From NCBI GenBank assembly GCA_036939975.1, contig JALLPB010000629.1, positions 1 to 14,044 on the forward strand: a stretch of DNA of 14,044 bases. The letters are read 5' to 3'. Source of the stretch: Cyclostephanos tholiformis (Eukaryota; Bacillariophyta; Thalassiosirophyceae; Thalassiosirales; Thalassiosiraceae). Below, piece after piece: positions 1 through 9,932 of the stretch (the stretch's first letter is position 1; each line of letters starts with the position of its first letter). Made by a program: the position numbers and the translations under genes. Under the pieces are notes generated by a model, which saw only the letters and a program-made list of their open reading frames with translations, was not told the DNA's origin and made no database searches.

Positions 1-2197
1 ATCTGAGATCCAGTACGAATATCTAAGAAAAATTTTAATTCTGGAGATCAATTAAATGGTCTTGTGAGGAAGGCAAATCTAATGGTCCTATCTATACAAG
101 GTGAATTTTTGATTTTGGTGGAAACAATTATGTTTAAGTCAAAAATGAGCATTTTTCACTAGGTTTTACCGTAGGCCATGGCCGAATGATATTCAGGGGA
201 TCAGTATTAGGTCTTATTGATTAAACAGAGAGAACTCTATTTGTGGCTCATGTGAAAAATTAAGTTTTTCCTTTTGGGGAGGAAAAACTTGTTGTGCCTT
301 TGATTGCAACACCTAATGTAGATAACTGCAAGTAGAGGACAAAAGGAAAGGCTAGAAAAACTACTTGCTTCTGACTATGCATGGAATTGATTGTAGAAGA
401 TGCAGCTTTGCAATCAAGTGCATCAGAAGCAGAATGATGCTCTTTACTACCTGATAATGGTGGCAGATGGGGCATACATTCCCCTGAATTGGGTACATGA
501 GCCTTTAAATGGACTTGAATTGTTTTCTCCTTGTTATCCTTGATTTTTCTTATTTTGTGACAACATTCAATGTCCTGAAAGAAAAATCCTACATGCTAAT
601 AGGGATACATGAAAAATGGAAGTATTAGATTCAACATTCAATTTTCTTAGTTTTCCATTTTTCATGCACTGTATTCCGATGAACATGGTGCATAAAAAGC
701 TAATAAAAATGGCCTTTCACGTAAATGGATTCAAAACATCTTTTTTTAAATGAAAGCCCTACATATGTAGGAGTGTTCAAAAGAAAAAAATTGGAGTCTA
801 TATTTTGTACCAAACCCTACTTAGTACACAAGCATTTCGTCTGTATGTTGATCTTACCTAATACTTATGAATAATAGTATGATGTGATCGACTATTATAG
901 ATATTCTCATATTTGTAGTATGTCCGGTAGATACCAAGGCTCACCTAACTCCTGGCCATAGTTAGTGGGATCCATAAGAATCATAAGTTCTCATACCACC
1001 TTTATGGGATAAGAAATGTGAATACCCATCAATTCAACATTCACTTCACTTCATAGATTCTATAAATCTAAAGCCCATATTTTATTTATCTCAACAGAAT
1101 TCTACATCTACATTATTATTGCTTCTCGTGCATGGTAGTGCATAAACTTTTAAAACATTAGGCCAGCTTCATGTTTACATTGGCCCTTTCATGAGCGCTA
1201 TGTAAACTATTTTACAATTTTCACTGTACCCCAGTAAACTAAATAACATGCAAACCTATACCTTCATATGTATTCTCAAAATCACAGAAAAAATAAATAA
1301 GACACCCAGCTCAAAATTTATTAAAAACCAATGGCAAAATGGGCTTTTTAGTACTAAATTCTTCGTGAAAATTTATCTGTCAAGGCCCAGAGACCAATGG
1401 CCTAATACTTCTCTTCTCTCGGAGACTTATGATGGGGGAGCACACAATCCCACAACAAGTCAACACCATGGTCGCCCCAAGTTGGTAAGTGTGTCCATCG
1501 CACCTCGTATGATTGATCACGATCATTGCAACATGGTGATACAACTTTTTAAAATGAAACTAACTAATCCTTTATTTAATTTACTATTATTTTATGTGCA
1601 GCGGCTTGGCATGCACACTGTTAAAGGTGAGTCTTTGGAGTATTTTTTCGTGCTTTTTGTTTGGCCATTGCATTGAAACAATGGGCACTGACCCCTTCTA
1701 CTCCTACTTGGCGACAGCCAAGTCCTTGACATATTTTTGCATGATGCTCACACCCATCAAAAGCAGTTCCTGAAAGCCTTTTTCAACTCTCAATCTCACA
1801 AAGGAATTAGTGTATTTCGAATACTCTAAATAAATAGGAATTCATATAAAATTAGACGAATATTTACACAGGTAAACTGAAAGCTGTTTACTTGTCAAAA
1901 TCAAGTTTATAGGGTGTACATTTGCTTTCAAAACTTGAAGGTTGCACGATCTAGTTTAAGACCATTCATTGTTGGGTTTGTGATATAACATTATTCTTTA
2001 TTTTATTTAATATTATTATGTAGGAGGTAAGTTTTTATAGATATTTTAAATGCTTTTCTTAGGCTGTTGTGTTGATTCAACTTGTACTAACCCCAGCAAT
2101 CTGCCGCTATCCTCATCAAGTTTTGGATTGATTTTGGATGGGGGGAGGGGCCGCTATGGTTGACATGTTTTCATGAAGGTAGGTTATTGTTGGTAAG
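1..2197. other. AT-rich intergenic DNA without a supportable gene
   Basis: Every frame is broken into short pieces, and none of the conceptual proteins resembles a family I recognise. The longest open stretch (1248-1676, +) runs through two sites that look like splice donors (GTAAGT near 1486, GTGAGT near 1627) and an acceptor-like TTTTATGTGCAG near 1601. A small exon between them (about 1602-1626) is conceivable, but no coherent product emerges. The stretch is CpG-poor by eye, in contrast with the hAT gene further right. I see no RNA gene or terminal repeat pair here. Confidence 0.5.
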
Positions 2198-3022
2198 TTG
2201 TATTGTAGGAAGTATCTTAGAGTAGTTCAGACAAGTAAATATAAACTAACCCAGAGGCATGAGAGTACTTTTTTCAATGCCTCATCAATGTCACCTTGCC
2301 ATCAGTTTCTGATGTGCAAAGTGCAAAGGGTCTCTAAAATGGAGGGAAAGTTTGAAATGATGGGGGCTTCCTGCCTGTTTTTGTATCTTAAACTCCCTGT
2401 ACCTTCAAGGCTAACTAGATTTGCCAAACTCACCTTAGGTAGTGGAGCGAGGGTGGATGATGTTTGGTGGATACTGGGTCTTTTGGTCAAGGAGGCTACA
2501 AATGCAGTAGGTTGGTGGTTGAGAGAGTCAAACACAAAAACAATGAGGATTCAATGCATCACCAGCATGTCGTGCATTTTACAAGCTTGTCTTTTGCCAA
2601 CCTTGACTCTGGTGCTTGGATCTTTGGCATCAAACCAATGAATTTTTTGAACAACATCAAAGTCTATCCAAAAGAAGGCTACTAGAAAGCTAGTGATCAT
2701 TTGAATGCAAAAGCTACTTGTTCTGCTAGCAATCCCTGGACAAGGGCATATCCATCACAACTTTGTTTGGTTGGTTTTGCCGCCTTCACAGTTGGATTGA
2801 GAGATATGATTCTCCATTATGTACACATAAGCATATGCTTATACTTGGAGTTAATGCAAGGAGATTTTCCTGACCATCATCCACTGCAGTGGTCTCTATG
2901 ACTAACTGAGACACTTTGGATCTGTCCAACTAGTATGTACCTTAAAATGGGTATCATACAATTGTTTGGTTGATTACACAAAAAATAATTTCTGCATAGG
3001 TATGTCGTGTTCCCGGCAGAGC

Positions 3023-3042
3023 AAAAGCCTAATTAGGCTTTT
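3023..3042. repeat. 20-bp perfect palindrome AAAAGCCTAATTAGGCTTTT
   Basis: The sequence is its own reverse complement over all 20 bases, with no spacer. It is preceded at 3009-3018 by GTTCCCGGCA. A close relative, CAAAAGCCTAATTAGG, recurs in direct orientation near 4249. No role can be assigned from sequence alone; end of an old element, protein-binding palindrome or hairpin are all open. Confidence 0.85.
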
Positions 3043-4248
3043 TTTATAATGACATTTTGATGATGTTCTAGACCATTCCCAAGAATATCATCAATAAATT
3101 AAATAACCACTGGGGGTGTTCCAAGAATACTGATGCTTCAAAACCCAGTGTCAGCAGGCCAGAGGCCAGTTACTCCATGTGAGAGCTAAAGTTACTCTCA
3201 ATATCATGATATTAAAAAGGCCTATGTAGGCTTGTCTGACTAAAACCTATGCTGGATCATGCCTGGACATGCCATTGGGAAACCCAAGCTCACAAATCCT
3301 GAGGAGGGACATAATGGCATATATGTGCGGTGATTGTTGCCACTGGTACTCTGTAAAGGCAGCATGACTATCACATCCATCAGCAATTAGGTGTCAGTCA
3401 TGACAATTTGTTGATGCACCAAGATGGAATAGTAGGTCATAAAAAATAGTAATAATCATAGTATATTCTAGTTTTAACAACTAATACCCATCACATTGTA
3501 TATAAGTTGATTGTTGTATGCTTTGATGACAGAATGTAACTCGGGCCCTGTGGTGGTCATTGGATGACAGCGTCCACCATGGTCAATGGATGCAGCTATT
3601 TGCCCTGTGGAGAATCATCCCCCCCTGCTCCTTTCTTGCCTCCTTTGTCACCACTGCCACCACAAATCATGCCTTTATGATGCCCCTGCTGGGTGGATGT
3701 GGTGCAACAACTGATCTGGAGTGAAGGCTGCCGATTGAGATGCCTCAAATTCAGCCAATCATGCTCCTCCTTACCTCACTGGAGATTAGCACCAATCCCC
3801 CAGTACAAAACCTACATACTCCTACATTGGCAGCTAGAGAAAACATGCCACAAATTCCCATCAGTGCATTGTAAGTAGGGTGGTCTAATTAAATGATTAA
3901 TAATGATATATCCCTATTTTAATGACATAGTCTAATCAGAAAATAATATGGCTAGATATTGCTTGCAATGGCACTGGGAGTGGGGGACCATTGCAGCCTT
4001 GGGAAAATGGGGGCCACCTTGGTTGATTGGTTCAGTTTGCTAGCCTTAGCTAGCTAAAACACACATCACAACATCACAACAATCAACAACAATACCCTAT
4101 GGTCCCCCAAATGATGATTGATACATACAACCCATCTATCAATCTGCCAAGCACGACATGTCATCTGCTAGAGTACATCATGGTCATTCCCACATAATCT
4201 GGCTGTGTTCGAGGGAGCATTGGGCGGCCAAGAAAAATGGCCTCATCC

Positions 4249-4301
4249 AAAAGCCTAATTAGGTTTTAAAAGCCTAAAAAGCCTACCTTGCTGGGAACCC
4301 A
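4249..4301. repeat. AAGCCTA/TAGGCTT motif block with inverted GTTCCCAGCA-like end
   Basis: This block carries AAAAGCCTAATTAGG followed by two further AAAAGCCTA-like units, then GCTGGGAAC near 4290-4300. On the reverse strand that end reads GTTCCCAGCA, one base different from GTTCCCGGCA at 3009-3018. The two blocks could therefore be inverted ends of a degraded element of about 1.3 kb. I could not find a matching target-site duplication outside them. Confidence 0.4.
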
Positions 4302-4539
4302 ATGTACCATCCGCTATGCAGTTTAAGAAATCAAAAACGACATGCTGTCTTGCAAATGGGAAGCTAAAGGTGCTAAATAGACAAAATAGTTTTTTCTATA
4401 GTTCCTACATACCCCATTCTTTTCTTTTTTTTTGGCGCAGCATGGTCATGACCTTTTTCTGTATTAGATCCTACATAAAAAAAGCCAGGCCAATGGACAT
4501 GTCCCACATGGTCCTGTTCCAATCCCCCCTCTGGCACCC

Positions 4540-5838
4540 ATGAAGATCATCTACAACCCAGGAGGATTCAACTTGGCCCATCACATTGAGAGGTATGAGT
4601 CTGGGTTCATGGGAAATTGGACCAGATACACCAATGTGGAGAAAATGAATATCCTTTCTAGTGTTGAGAAGTTGTAGTCTCAGCAGCATCTCAATCTAGC
4701 CCAAGCTGCCGCACATGTTCAAATGAATCCTTTGGTTATTTACAAGTGGTTAAAGACCATCTAGGAAATCAGGCATAGTTTAAATAATTCTATGAAGGCT
4801 TCCAAGATGTCTCTTCATCAGGGCCCTACAAGTCTCATGTCCAATATTGAGGAGGGCCTACTTGATTTCATCAAGCAGTGGAGGCAGAAGGGTTTTGAAG
4901 TGAATCACTTCACCCTTCTAAGGAAGGCAATGACCATTCTAAAGGGGCCATGAAGATTTGTCTGTCATGCTTCCTAGTGAGGAACAATCTGATGCACCAT
5001 GAGGAAACTCACACTTCTCAGCACAAACCTTGAAAGGTGGAAGCAGATGCACTCAATTTCCTTGAGTAAATCCACCCCTGCCTCAAAGGTGCCCATCATA
5101 GTCCTACCTAAATCATTAACATGGATCAGACACCAGTCTACCATGCAATGTTAGGTGGGACTATGATTGATCACTTTGGCACTTGCACTGTCAACATGCA
5201 TGCACTGCAAGGCTCAGCTGATAGCAAGTGCATCACCACCGCAGCATGCATCACAGCATCTGTGCAAAAGGTGCAGTCAATGGTGGTGTTTAAAGGTGAG
5301 TGGTTGAATTTGCTTCTTGTTCTATCATACTAATTATTTATATTATTCTGGTCCTCCACAGGCAAGAAGAAAGTCCAACATTGCCCATCAACCTTTGCTA
5401 CTGCTGCCAGGAGAAGACCTATTTTACAAAGAGATGATGTTGGCTTGGGTCAAACAGATCCTAAAGCCATATGTCACCAATGTTCCTGTGGGATTGTGCC
5501 ACTTCTCTTTTTGGATGAATTTAAACTCCACAAAATGGGAGTGGTCATTCAGAAAATCCAGGCCCTCAGCAAGGAGGTTGATTTCACCCCTCCCAGATGC
5601 ATTCAGAATGGTGCAGCCTGTCCACGTGGGCTACAACAAGCCCCTTAAAGCAATGGTACATGATCAGTATTGTGAGTGGATTTTTGCACAAGATCTGGAC
5701 ATGCTGCTCCCTTGCCCCACTTGTCATTAGGTTGCCAAATGGATTGTTGCAGCCAAGCATGCAATTGAGGACATGATGGTCTGCAATGTGTGAAGGACGA
5801 CCAGATTATCATTCTTCCCCAATGAAGTGAGGGTCTAA
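4540..5838 (+). pseudogene. Decayed pogo/Tc1-mariner-type DDE transposase
   Basis: The intact family binds transposon ends through N-terminal helix-turn-helix domains and cuts and pastes with a DD[D/E] core. Here the reading starts at ATG 4540 and shows an HTH-like stretch (LNLAQAAAH...VIYKWLK) around 4690-4760. A second helical part, ending in FEVNHFTLLRKA, lies near 4895-4930. The DDE core begins with the hallmark NMDQTP (first Asp codon 5124-5126) and continues to VVFKG at 5283-5297, interrupted by an intron at 5296-5361. The second catalytic Asp lies in LLFLDEFKLHK (5514-5516). The third motif reads QPVHVGYNKPLK, so Asp is replaced by His (5623-5625). In-frame stops occur at 4675, 4762, 4951, 5031, 5067 and 5109. 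The frame changes between about 4954 and 5015, near 5400, and near 5600. A C-terminal trace with FFPNE ends at the TAA of 5836. It is clearly non-functional and older than the hAT copy. Family assignment is firm; the exact borders are not. Confidence 0.87.
5296..5361 (+). other. 66-nt spliceosomal intron in the pogo relic
   Basis: The donor is TTTAAAG|GTGAGT and the acceptor is CCTCCACAG|GCAAG. Removing it joins the conserved FKG motif in phase with a Lys-rich run, as expected after VFKG in pogo-type cores. CATACTAAT upstream of the acceptor could serve as a branch point. Confidence 0.7.
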
Positions 5839-6628
5839 TAGGATTTAATTAATAGGTAGCCATAAATTTTTGTAATCCAATCAATCTGAATTAGTATTAT
5901 CATGTTATTGTTATCTTATTATGTAGTGGAGAGGATTAGTCAGTATTTGCAACCTTAATAGATTCACTATACTAACTATTAAAACCTCAAACATTTACAA
6001 TCCCCAAGGATCGCACCAACACAACAACCCCCATTTTGATGCATTTTATTGCATTTTACAATGTTATTGCATCTTTCAGTGTAAATCTTGATAATCATCA
6101 GAGTTAGTCCATCGTAATTGTCTGCTCTTATCTTTGCCAGATGCTGCCCAAGAAATCCCACCTTACATCCCACCACCCCATCAGTTATTATATAAACTGC
6201 CAACACATCATCTTCCTCATCACCCCTTTATCTCATCCTTTCCTTCAAACCTTAACCTTCATACCATGCAAAACATGGTTGCTGCAACAATTGTGTTGGG
6301 GGCACGACCTTCCCCCTATTTTTGCCGTGATCCCAACCACATCCACCAGTGTCCCTATAAGCAAAGTGACAATATCAGTGTGTCAAGTATGCTGTGATTT
6401 GGGAATGGGGGCATGAGCAAATGCTCCAGTGGAGAGTGCACATTGGAGTGGTTGGTTCACTTGTTCACTGATGGCAGAAGGGCCTGGAAGTCCATCCAGT
6501 TGCCTCCAAATCATATAATGGATGGGTTCGAGGGAACCCCATCCCAAGCATGGTCTGGGCTTGGTGCCCTCATTGGCATGAGCATAGTTGCTGCACTCCC
6601 AGGTGATGGGAGGTGTGGCAATCCTTTC
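5839..6628. other. Intergenic stretch with unrecognised open frames
   Basis: Several overlapping frames stay open for 75-91 codons between 5979 and 6658 on both strands. One at 6413-6658 (+) has a fairly protein-like composition (Trp, Gly and Pro spread evenly), but I recognise no domain, and its 3' end runs into a tandem duplication. It lies shortly after the pogo relic and could be part of that element's remains. I do not call a gene. Confidence 0.35.
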
Positions 6629-6684
6629 AGTTGGCATGCTGGTGAGTTGGTTGCATAGTTGGCATGCTGGTCAGTTGGTTGCAT
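6629..6684. repeat. 28-bp tandem duplication, two copies
   Basis: Two adjacent 28-bp units (6629-6656 and 6657-6684) begin AGTTGGCATGCTGGT and end AGTTGGTTGCAT. They differ at a single base (G versus C at unit position 16). Near-identity points to a recent duplication. Confidence 0.93.
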
Positions 6685-7481
6685 TGTAGTTTTTTGTTAG
6701 TAAGTGTGTCAGCGGGTGCTTTTGTTAGGTGCACCTAACATAACTTATGACTGATTTTTACAAGGAACATAGCCAACCCACATATCGTTGGAATTGAGAT
6801 TTAAAGAGGAAAATGACTATGCTATTTATAAGGGTGCATACACAGGAATAGAGAGAACATGAGATGTGGGTATATGTAGCGATACCCTTTCTCAGAATTC
6901 TCTTATGCTGCTTATTTCTTAAACTGTGGATTGGACGGTAGTTGTGTACATTCACCACCAACAAAAAAACACTGCTACTACAGCTGGTATAACAATTGTC
7001 ATCGAGACCTAAATTAGGGTTAACTAAAAGCTAAGGGTTAGCTAAGGGTTGGGAATCAGTTGGGCATTGGTACATGCCTAAGAAGAAAATCTCTTCCAAA
7101 AACTCTGCTGGAAATGGAATTAGTACATGCCTATGAGACTCAATTTCTATTATCTGCCACTTAATTTCTGGCTGTCATTATATACCGCTCCTTTTCCCTA
7201 CCATTTAATGTAGCCATGTTCCTGCCATTTCCTTGTCTTATTTTGTTTCTATAAATTCTTTCTTTTTCTTTTTTTTCAGAAACTTTTGGTATGTCTTTTT
7301 CAATTTAAAAATTCTTTCATTTCCTTCATTTAAATTTTAATCTTGAAAATCCAATGATCACCTCCCCCCACTTCCCTCCTCTATTTTGTCATAAATTTTC
7401 TCCTCCCCTGCATTCACTCTGCTCTCACAAATTGGATCATATTAAATGTCGATGCTGGTGTCTGCCATCCTTGTATTGATG
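6685..7481. other. Non-coding spacer between the pogo relic and the hAT gene
   Basis: No coding frame is recognisable. The stretch includes an 18-bp palindrome at 6723-6740 and two 11-bp tandem units starting GCTAAGGGTT (7030-7051). A strongly pyrimidine-rich tract on the + strand covers about 7240-7420. Because the hAT gene reads on the other strand, this would be purine-rich sequence downstream of its tail and may include its 3' untranslated region and element end. I found no convincing terminal inverted repeat. Confidence 0.45.
6723..6740. repeat. 18-bp perfect palindrome TGTTAGGTGCACCTAACA
   Basis: All 18 bases are self-complementary without a spacer, centred on GTGCAC. It sits 740 bp beyond the 3' end of the hAT tail. 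Whether it marks an element border or a protein-binding site cannot be told from the sequence. Confidence 0.88.
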
Positions 7482-7739
7482 TTAACCGCAATACCAATCG
7501 GATGATCTGTCCCGATTCAGATACCGCTGGTTGTCTTGCGGTCCAATCTTCTTCAGTTTCCACTGTTCCTTCCACAATCTAAGAATATGCACCGGCTCCT
7601 CAGGCTCCCCAACTTTCTCGTTCTCTAAGGACATCTGGATCTCCTTGCAGAATGTATCCATTTTAAGGCCTTCAAAGTCTTTATCATCCCACAATTTGCC
7701 AGCCACTGATAGCTTCATTGCTCGAGCTTGGGCATGCAT
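7482..7739 (-). pseudogene. In-frame C-terminal tail of the hAT transposase beyond a TAA
   Basis: The core ends in ...LIYAQYQ, then TAA (7742-7740), and the very next codon continues an 85-codon open frame starting MHAQARAMKLSVAGKLW and ending at TAA 7484-7482. The tail is hydrophilic and protein-like, with Asp/Glu-rich clusters and the motif PVHILRLWKEQW near its middle. It resembles the acidic tails that follow the dimerisation region in related proteins as I remember them. The simplest reading is that a sense codon became TAA in this copy (Gln, Lys or Glu are one base away). Programmed read-through is possible but nothing visible supports it. Confidence 0.65.
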
Positions 7740-9859
7740 TTATTGATACTGTGCATAGATTAATACCTGCTTCCTTGTCTTGTCAATGGAGGTGTTGACA
7801 CGCTGTCCAGACTTGACGGCCTTGACCTGCTTCCAGTTCCGCTCAGCAGTTCCGATGCCCAAAATCTTGGAGAGCACGAGGCAAGCAAGTTTACCCAACA
7901 CCTTTGTTTGCTGATAAGAGTACTTGAAATGCCATCGGTAGGCCTTGCAGTTCTCGTCAGCAGCCATGATCCAAATATTATCTCGTGCAAAGACTCCACG
8001 CCTGTTTGTGAAGTCCCCGTACTCCTCCATGAAGGTATCGATCAGCATAGCCCTCTGGATGGTTGAGTTGTTTCCCACCAAACTTGGGTCAAGTAGTAGC
8101 TTTGTAATGAGTCGTTCAGCAGCCCCATCATGATCAAGAGTCTTGTTGTCACTGGCATGTGCCATGATTGTAGGATTTGGAGACAACATATAACCTACGA
8201 GAGAGTAATCATGAAGAAGCCTAGGTTTACGCTTTAGCCAAAATTGCATCACAGTTGCGGCTATACCCGTTGAGTCTGCTGCAGTTCTGTGAGGGTTTTG
8301 AATAGCGGAAGAGATCGTGTTAGAATATTTACAGAAGTAACAAAGCAAGGCAAAGTCAAACTTACTGCACATTGTCATCATCATCTGAGTCCCCTGAATC
8401 ATTGCTCTCAACGACAGACTCTGCATCATCACCGCCATTCTCATCTTCGTCCGAACCATCACTGTCGTCATCATCACTTACCCCAGCTGAGAAAGTGGAT
8501 GTGTCGATTGCGTTAATAGTTGCATCCGACATAAGACTAGCCGCACGTTCCTCAACATCTCCGAGATACTTTGGAAGCATTCGATCAGTCTGGGAGACAT
8601 AATAGAATAACTTATCCATTGCAGGGGTTTTTTGGTCAGCGAGTCGAAGCAATCGCATTGGGGCATACAACGCACGACACATGACAAAGAGCCACTTCCA
8701 AAATGTAGGATCATTCAGTACGGACGTGACGGTGTGAAACACACGCAGGTCAAGGAACTCCTTGGAAGTAATGGTCGCTCTCAATGCATTCTTGAGCCGT
8801 AGGAGTCTCAGTAGGGCAATGTGCTCACCCGCCATGCGGCATTCTGATGGCTTGATGAATCCAATGTAGACACCTTTGTTGTGGGCACGGCTGTATTTCT
8901 TAAACATGGCGGACGGGCTGTGACGCACAGATCCAAAAATATTGCGAACCTGCTTAGCAAAGTTTGAGAGGCGTTTGAATTCAGGAACTTTTGTGTACAC
9001 GTCAGAAAAAAACAATGAAACAACATGTTCAGCCCCATGTCCGACTGTAATTCGCCGATTGTATGCTCTGAGTATCTCTCCCGCATTCTGGACGTTACTC
9101 GCTCCATCAAAAAAAACAAGGTCAATTACTCCAGGCGACTTCTTGCCATTGACATCAAGTACCTCAGTCTCGATCTGCTTGATGAGCGGCGTGCAAATTT
9201 TGGCAATATAGCGCGCGTCCTTCTTCCCCCCCTTGGCAAGATGGTCGGTACAATCAGCAATATCTAGCAAAGCAAATGGATTGTTGACGCCAGCCGCAAG
9301 AACATTCACAAGCGGAACAGTCTTGATGGTAGCTCCATCCCCAAAAAGGGTCAGTCCAAACACACGTGCTTCCGACAGAAGAGTTTTCATTTGCTCGCTC
9401 CAGTACGTAGAGTGCAACGCATCGAGATACTTTCCCGAAATAGTGTCCCTGTAGGGCGGCTTGTAATTAGGACCGAGAGTTCTCGCAATCTCGAGTATCT
9501 TGGCGAGCTTGGGATCATTCGCCAAAGAAAAAGGAAGACAATGGCTATGGAGAAAGTCGGCAATTGCAACGTTCATTCGACCAGCAGCATTTGGATCGAC
9601 AGAATTACCACAAAGCTTCATCTGCATCAAGCCGCCTTCAGACTTAAATTTCTTTGCTTGGGGCTGGAAGAAGGATGACATTGAACGAGCAGCAATAGTA
9701 CTGCTGCTCCGTGGCGAACTGCTGCTCAAACTCAAGGCTTCGGTAATGGCCGACCAAGCTTGCTGGTTCCTTTGAGGAGGAGAAGTGGAGTCGTCCTCGG
9801 CTGGCAGGAATGATCCACCCACTCCCACCACTTCATCTGTTTGCAAGAAATAATTATTA
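7740..9859 (-). CDS. hAT transposase core, two exons (DUF659-like and hAT dimerisation regions)
   Basis: Exons 9859-8366 and 8286-7740 join in phase into about 679 codons without a stop. The first exon opens with a Ser-rich, low-complexity segment, then an RNase H-like core. FGDGATIK holds a probable first catalytic Asp (codon 9339-9337), DLVFFDGASNV a second acidic position (9108-9106), and HGAEHVVSLFFSD follows at about 9036. The exon ends in a Ser/Asp/Glu-rich linker (about 8481-8366). The second exon carries GKLACLVLSKILGIGTAERN, typical of the hAT dimerisation region, whose Glu (7844-7842) is the likely third catalytic acid, then WKQVKAVKSGQR. The product would act in the nucleus, excising and reinserting the element. 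The stop at 7742-7740 looks premature. The upstream boundary is set by a splice acceptor, not by a start codon; no ATG begins this exon in frame. Family certain; activity unlikely because the DNA-binding finger is broken. Confidence 0.92.
8287..8365 (-). other. 79-nt intron between hAT exons
   Basis: Reading the minus strand, the donor is GTGCA|GTAAGT and the acceptor CCCTCACAG|AACTGC. ATTCTAAC lies upstream of the acceptor as a branch-point candidate. Splicing joins CA with A to make Gln and keeps the frame open. Unspliced, the first exon meets TAA at once inside the donor (8364-8362). Confidence 0.9.
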
Positions 9860-9932
9860 CTGAAGGCAAGCAGAATGTAAGCAAGATGTGACAGACGAGA
9901 GCAACATGAAACAATAGAAACAATGAACTAAC
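9860..9932 (-). other. 73-nt intron joining the finger exon to the hAT core
   Basis: On the minus strand the donor is TTGGA|GTTAGT and the acceptor, with a good pyrimidine run, is TTGCCTTCAG|TAATAA. A CTTAC branch-point candidate lies near 9878-9882. This acceptor gives an in-phase join. The alternative acceptor 23 nt downstream (AAACAG|ATGAAG) would put a TGA directly after the junction, so it is rejected. Confidence 0.8.

Larger units (their letters stand above)
2198..4539. other. Non-coding or unrecognisably decayed DNA
   Basis: Open stretches of 60-147 codons overlap on both strands at 2198-2901 and 3693-3878. Their conceptual products lack recognisable domains, and codon use looks random, so I do not call genes. 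A run near 3600-3880 is rich in Pro, Leu and Thr in one frame but is interrupted. The region holds a 14-bp perfect palindrome at 3200-3213, a 20-bp one at 3023-3042, and a related motif block at 4249-4285, which are listed separately. An old, degraded element between about 3009 and 4301 is possible but not proven. Confidence 0.45.

Noticed and set aside
1248..1676. 142-codon open frame as a gene
   Set aside because: Composition follows AT-rich sequence, it contains donor- and acceptor-like sites, and no domain is recognisable.
2198..2901. Overlapping open frames as retroelement Gag or protease (a VDTGS-like string occurs)
   Set aside because: The string is isolated: no zinc knuckle or other protease residues surround it, and both strands are equally open.
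6520..6544. T-arm-like GGGTTCGAGGGAACCC as part of a tRNA
   Set aside because: No acceptor stem, D-arm or anticodon arm can be placed around it; it is just an imperfect hairpin.
7015..7051. TTAGGG-like repeats as telomeric sequence
   Set aside because: Only two degenerate 11-bp units with GCTAAGGGTT; no regular 6- or 7-base telomere array.
7365..7390. C-rich CTCCCCCCAC as the partner of a G-rich run near 10435, forming hAT terminal inverted repeats
   Set aside because: Low-complexity match with no target duplication, and the right-hand copy lies inside the tandem duplication.
7945..8602. Open frames on the + strand within the hAT gene
   Set aside because: They are complements of the well-supported minus-strand exons; the Ser/His-rich products come from the acidic linker read backwards.
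9837..9846. TTG at 9846 as the start of the hAT core
   Set aside because: A eukaryotic gene would not start there; an in-phase intron acceptor at 9860 explains the open frame better.
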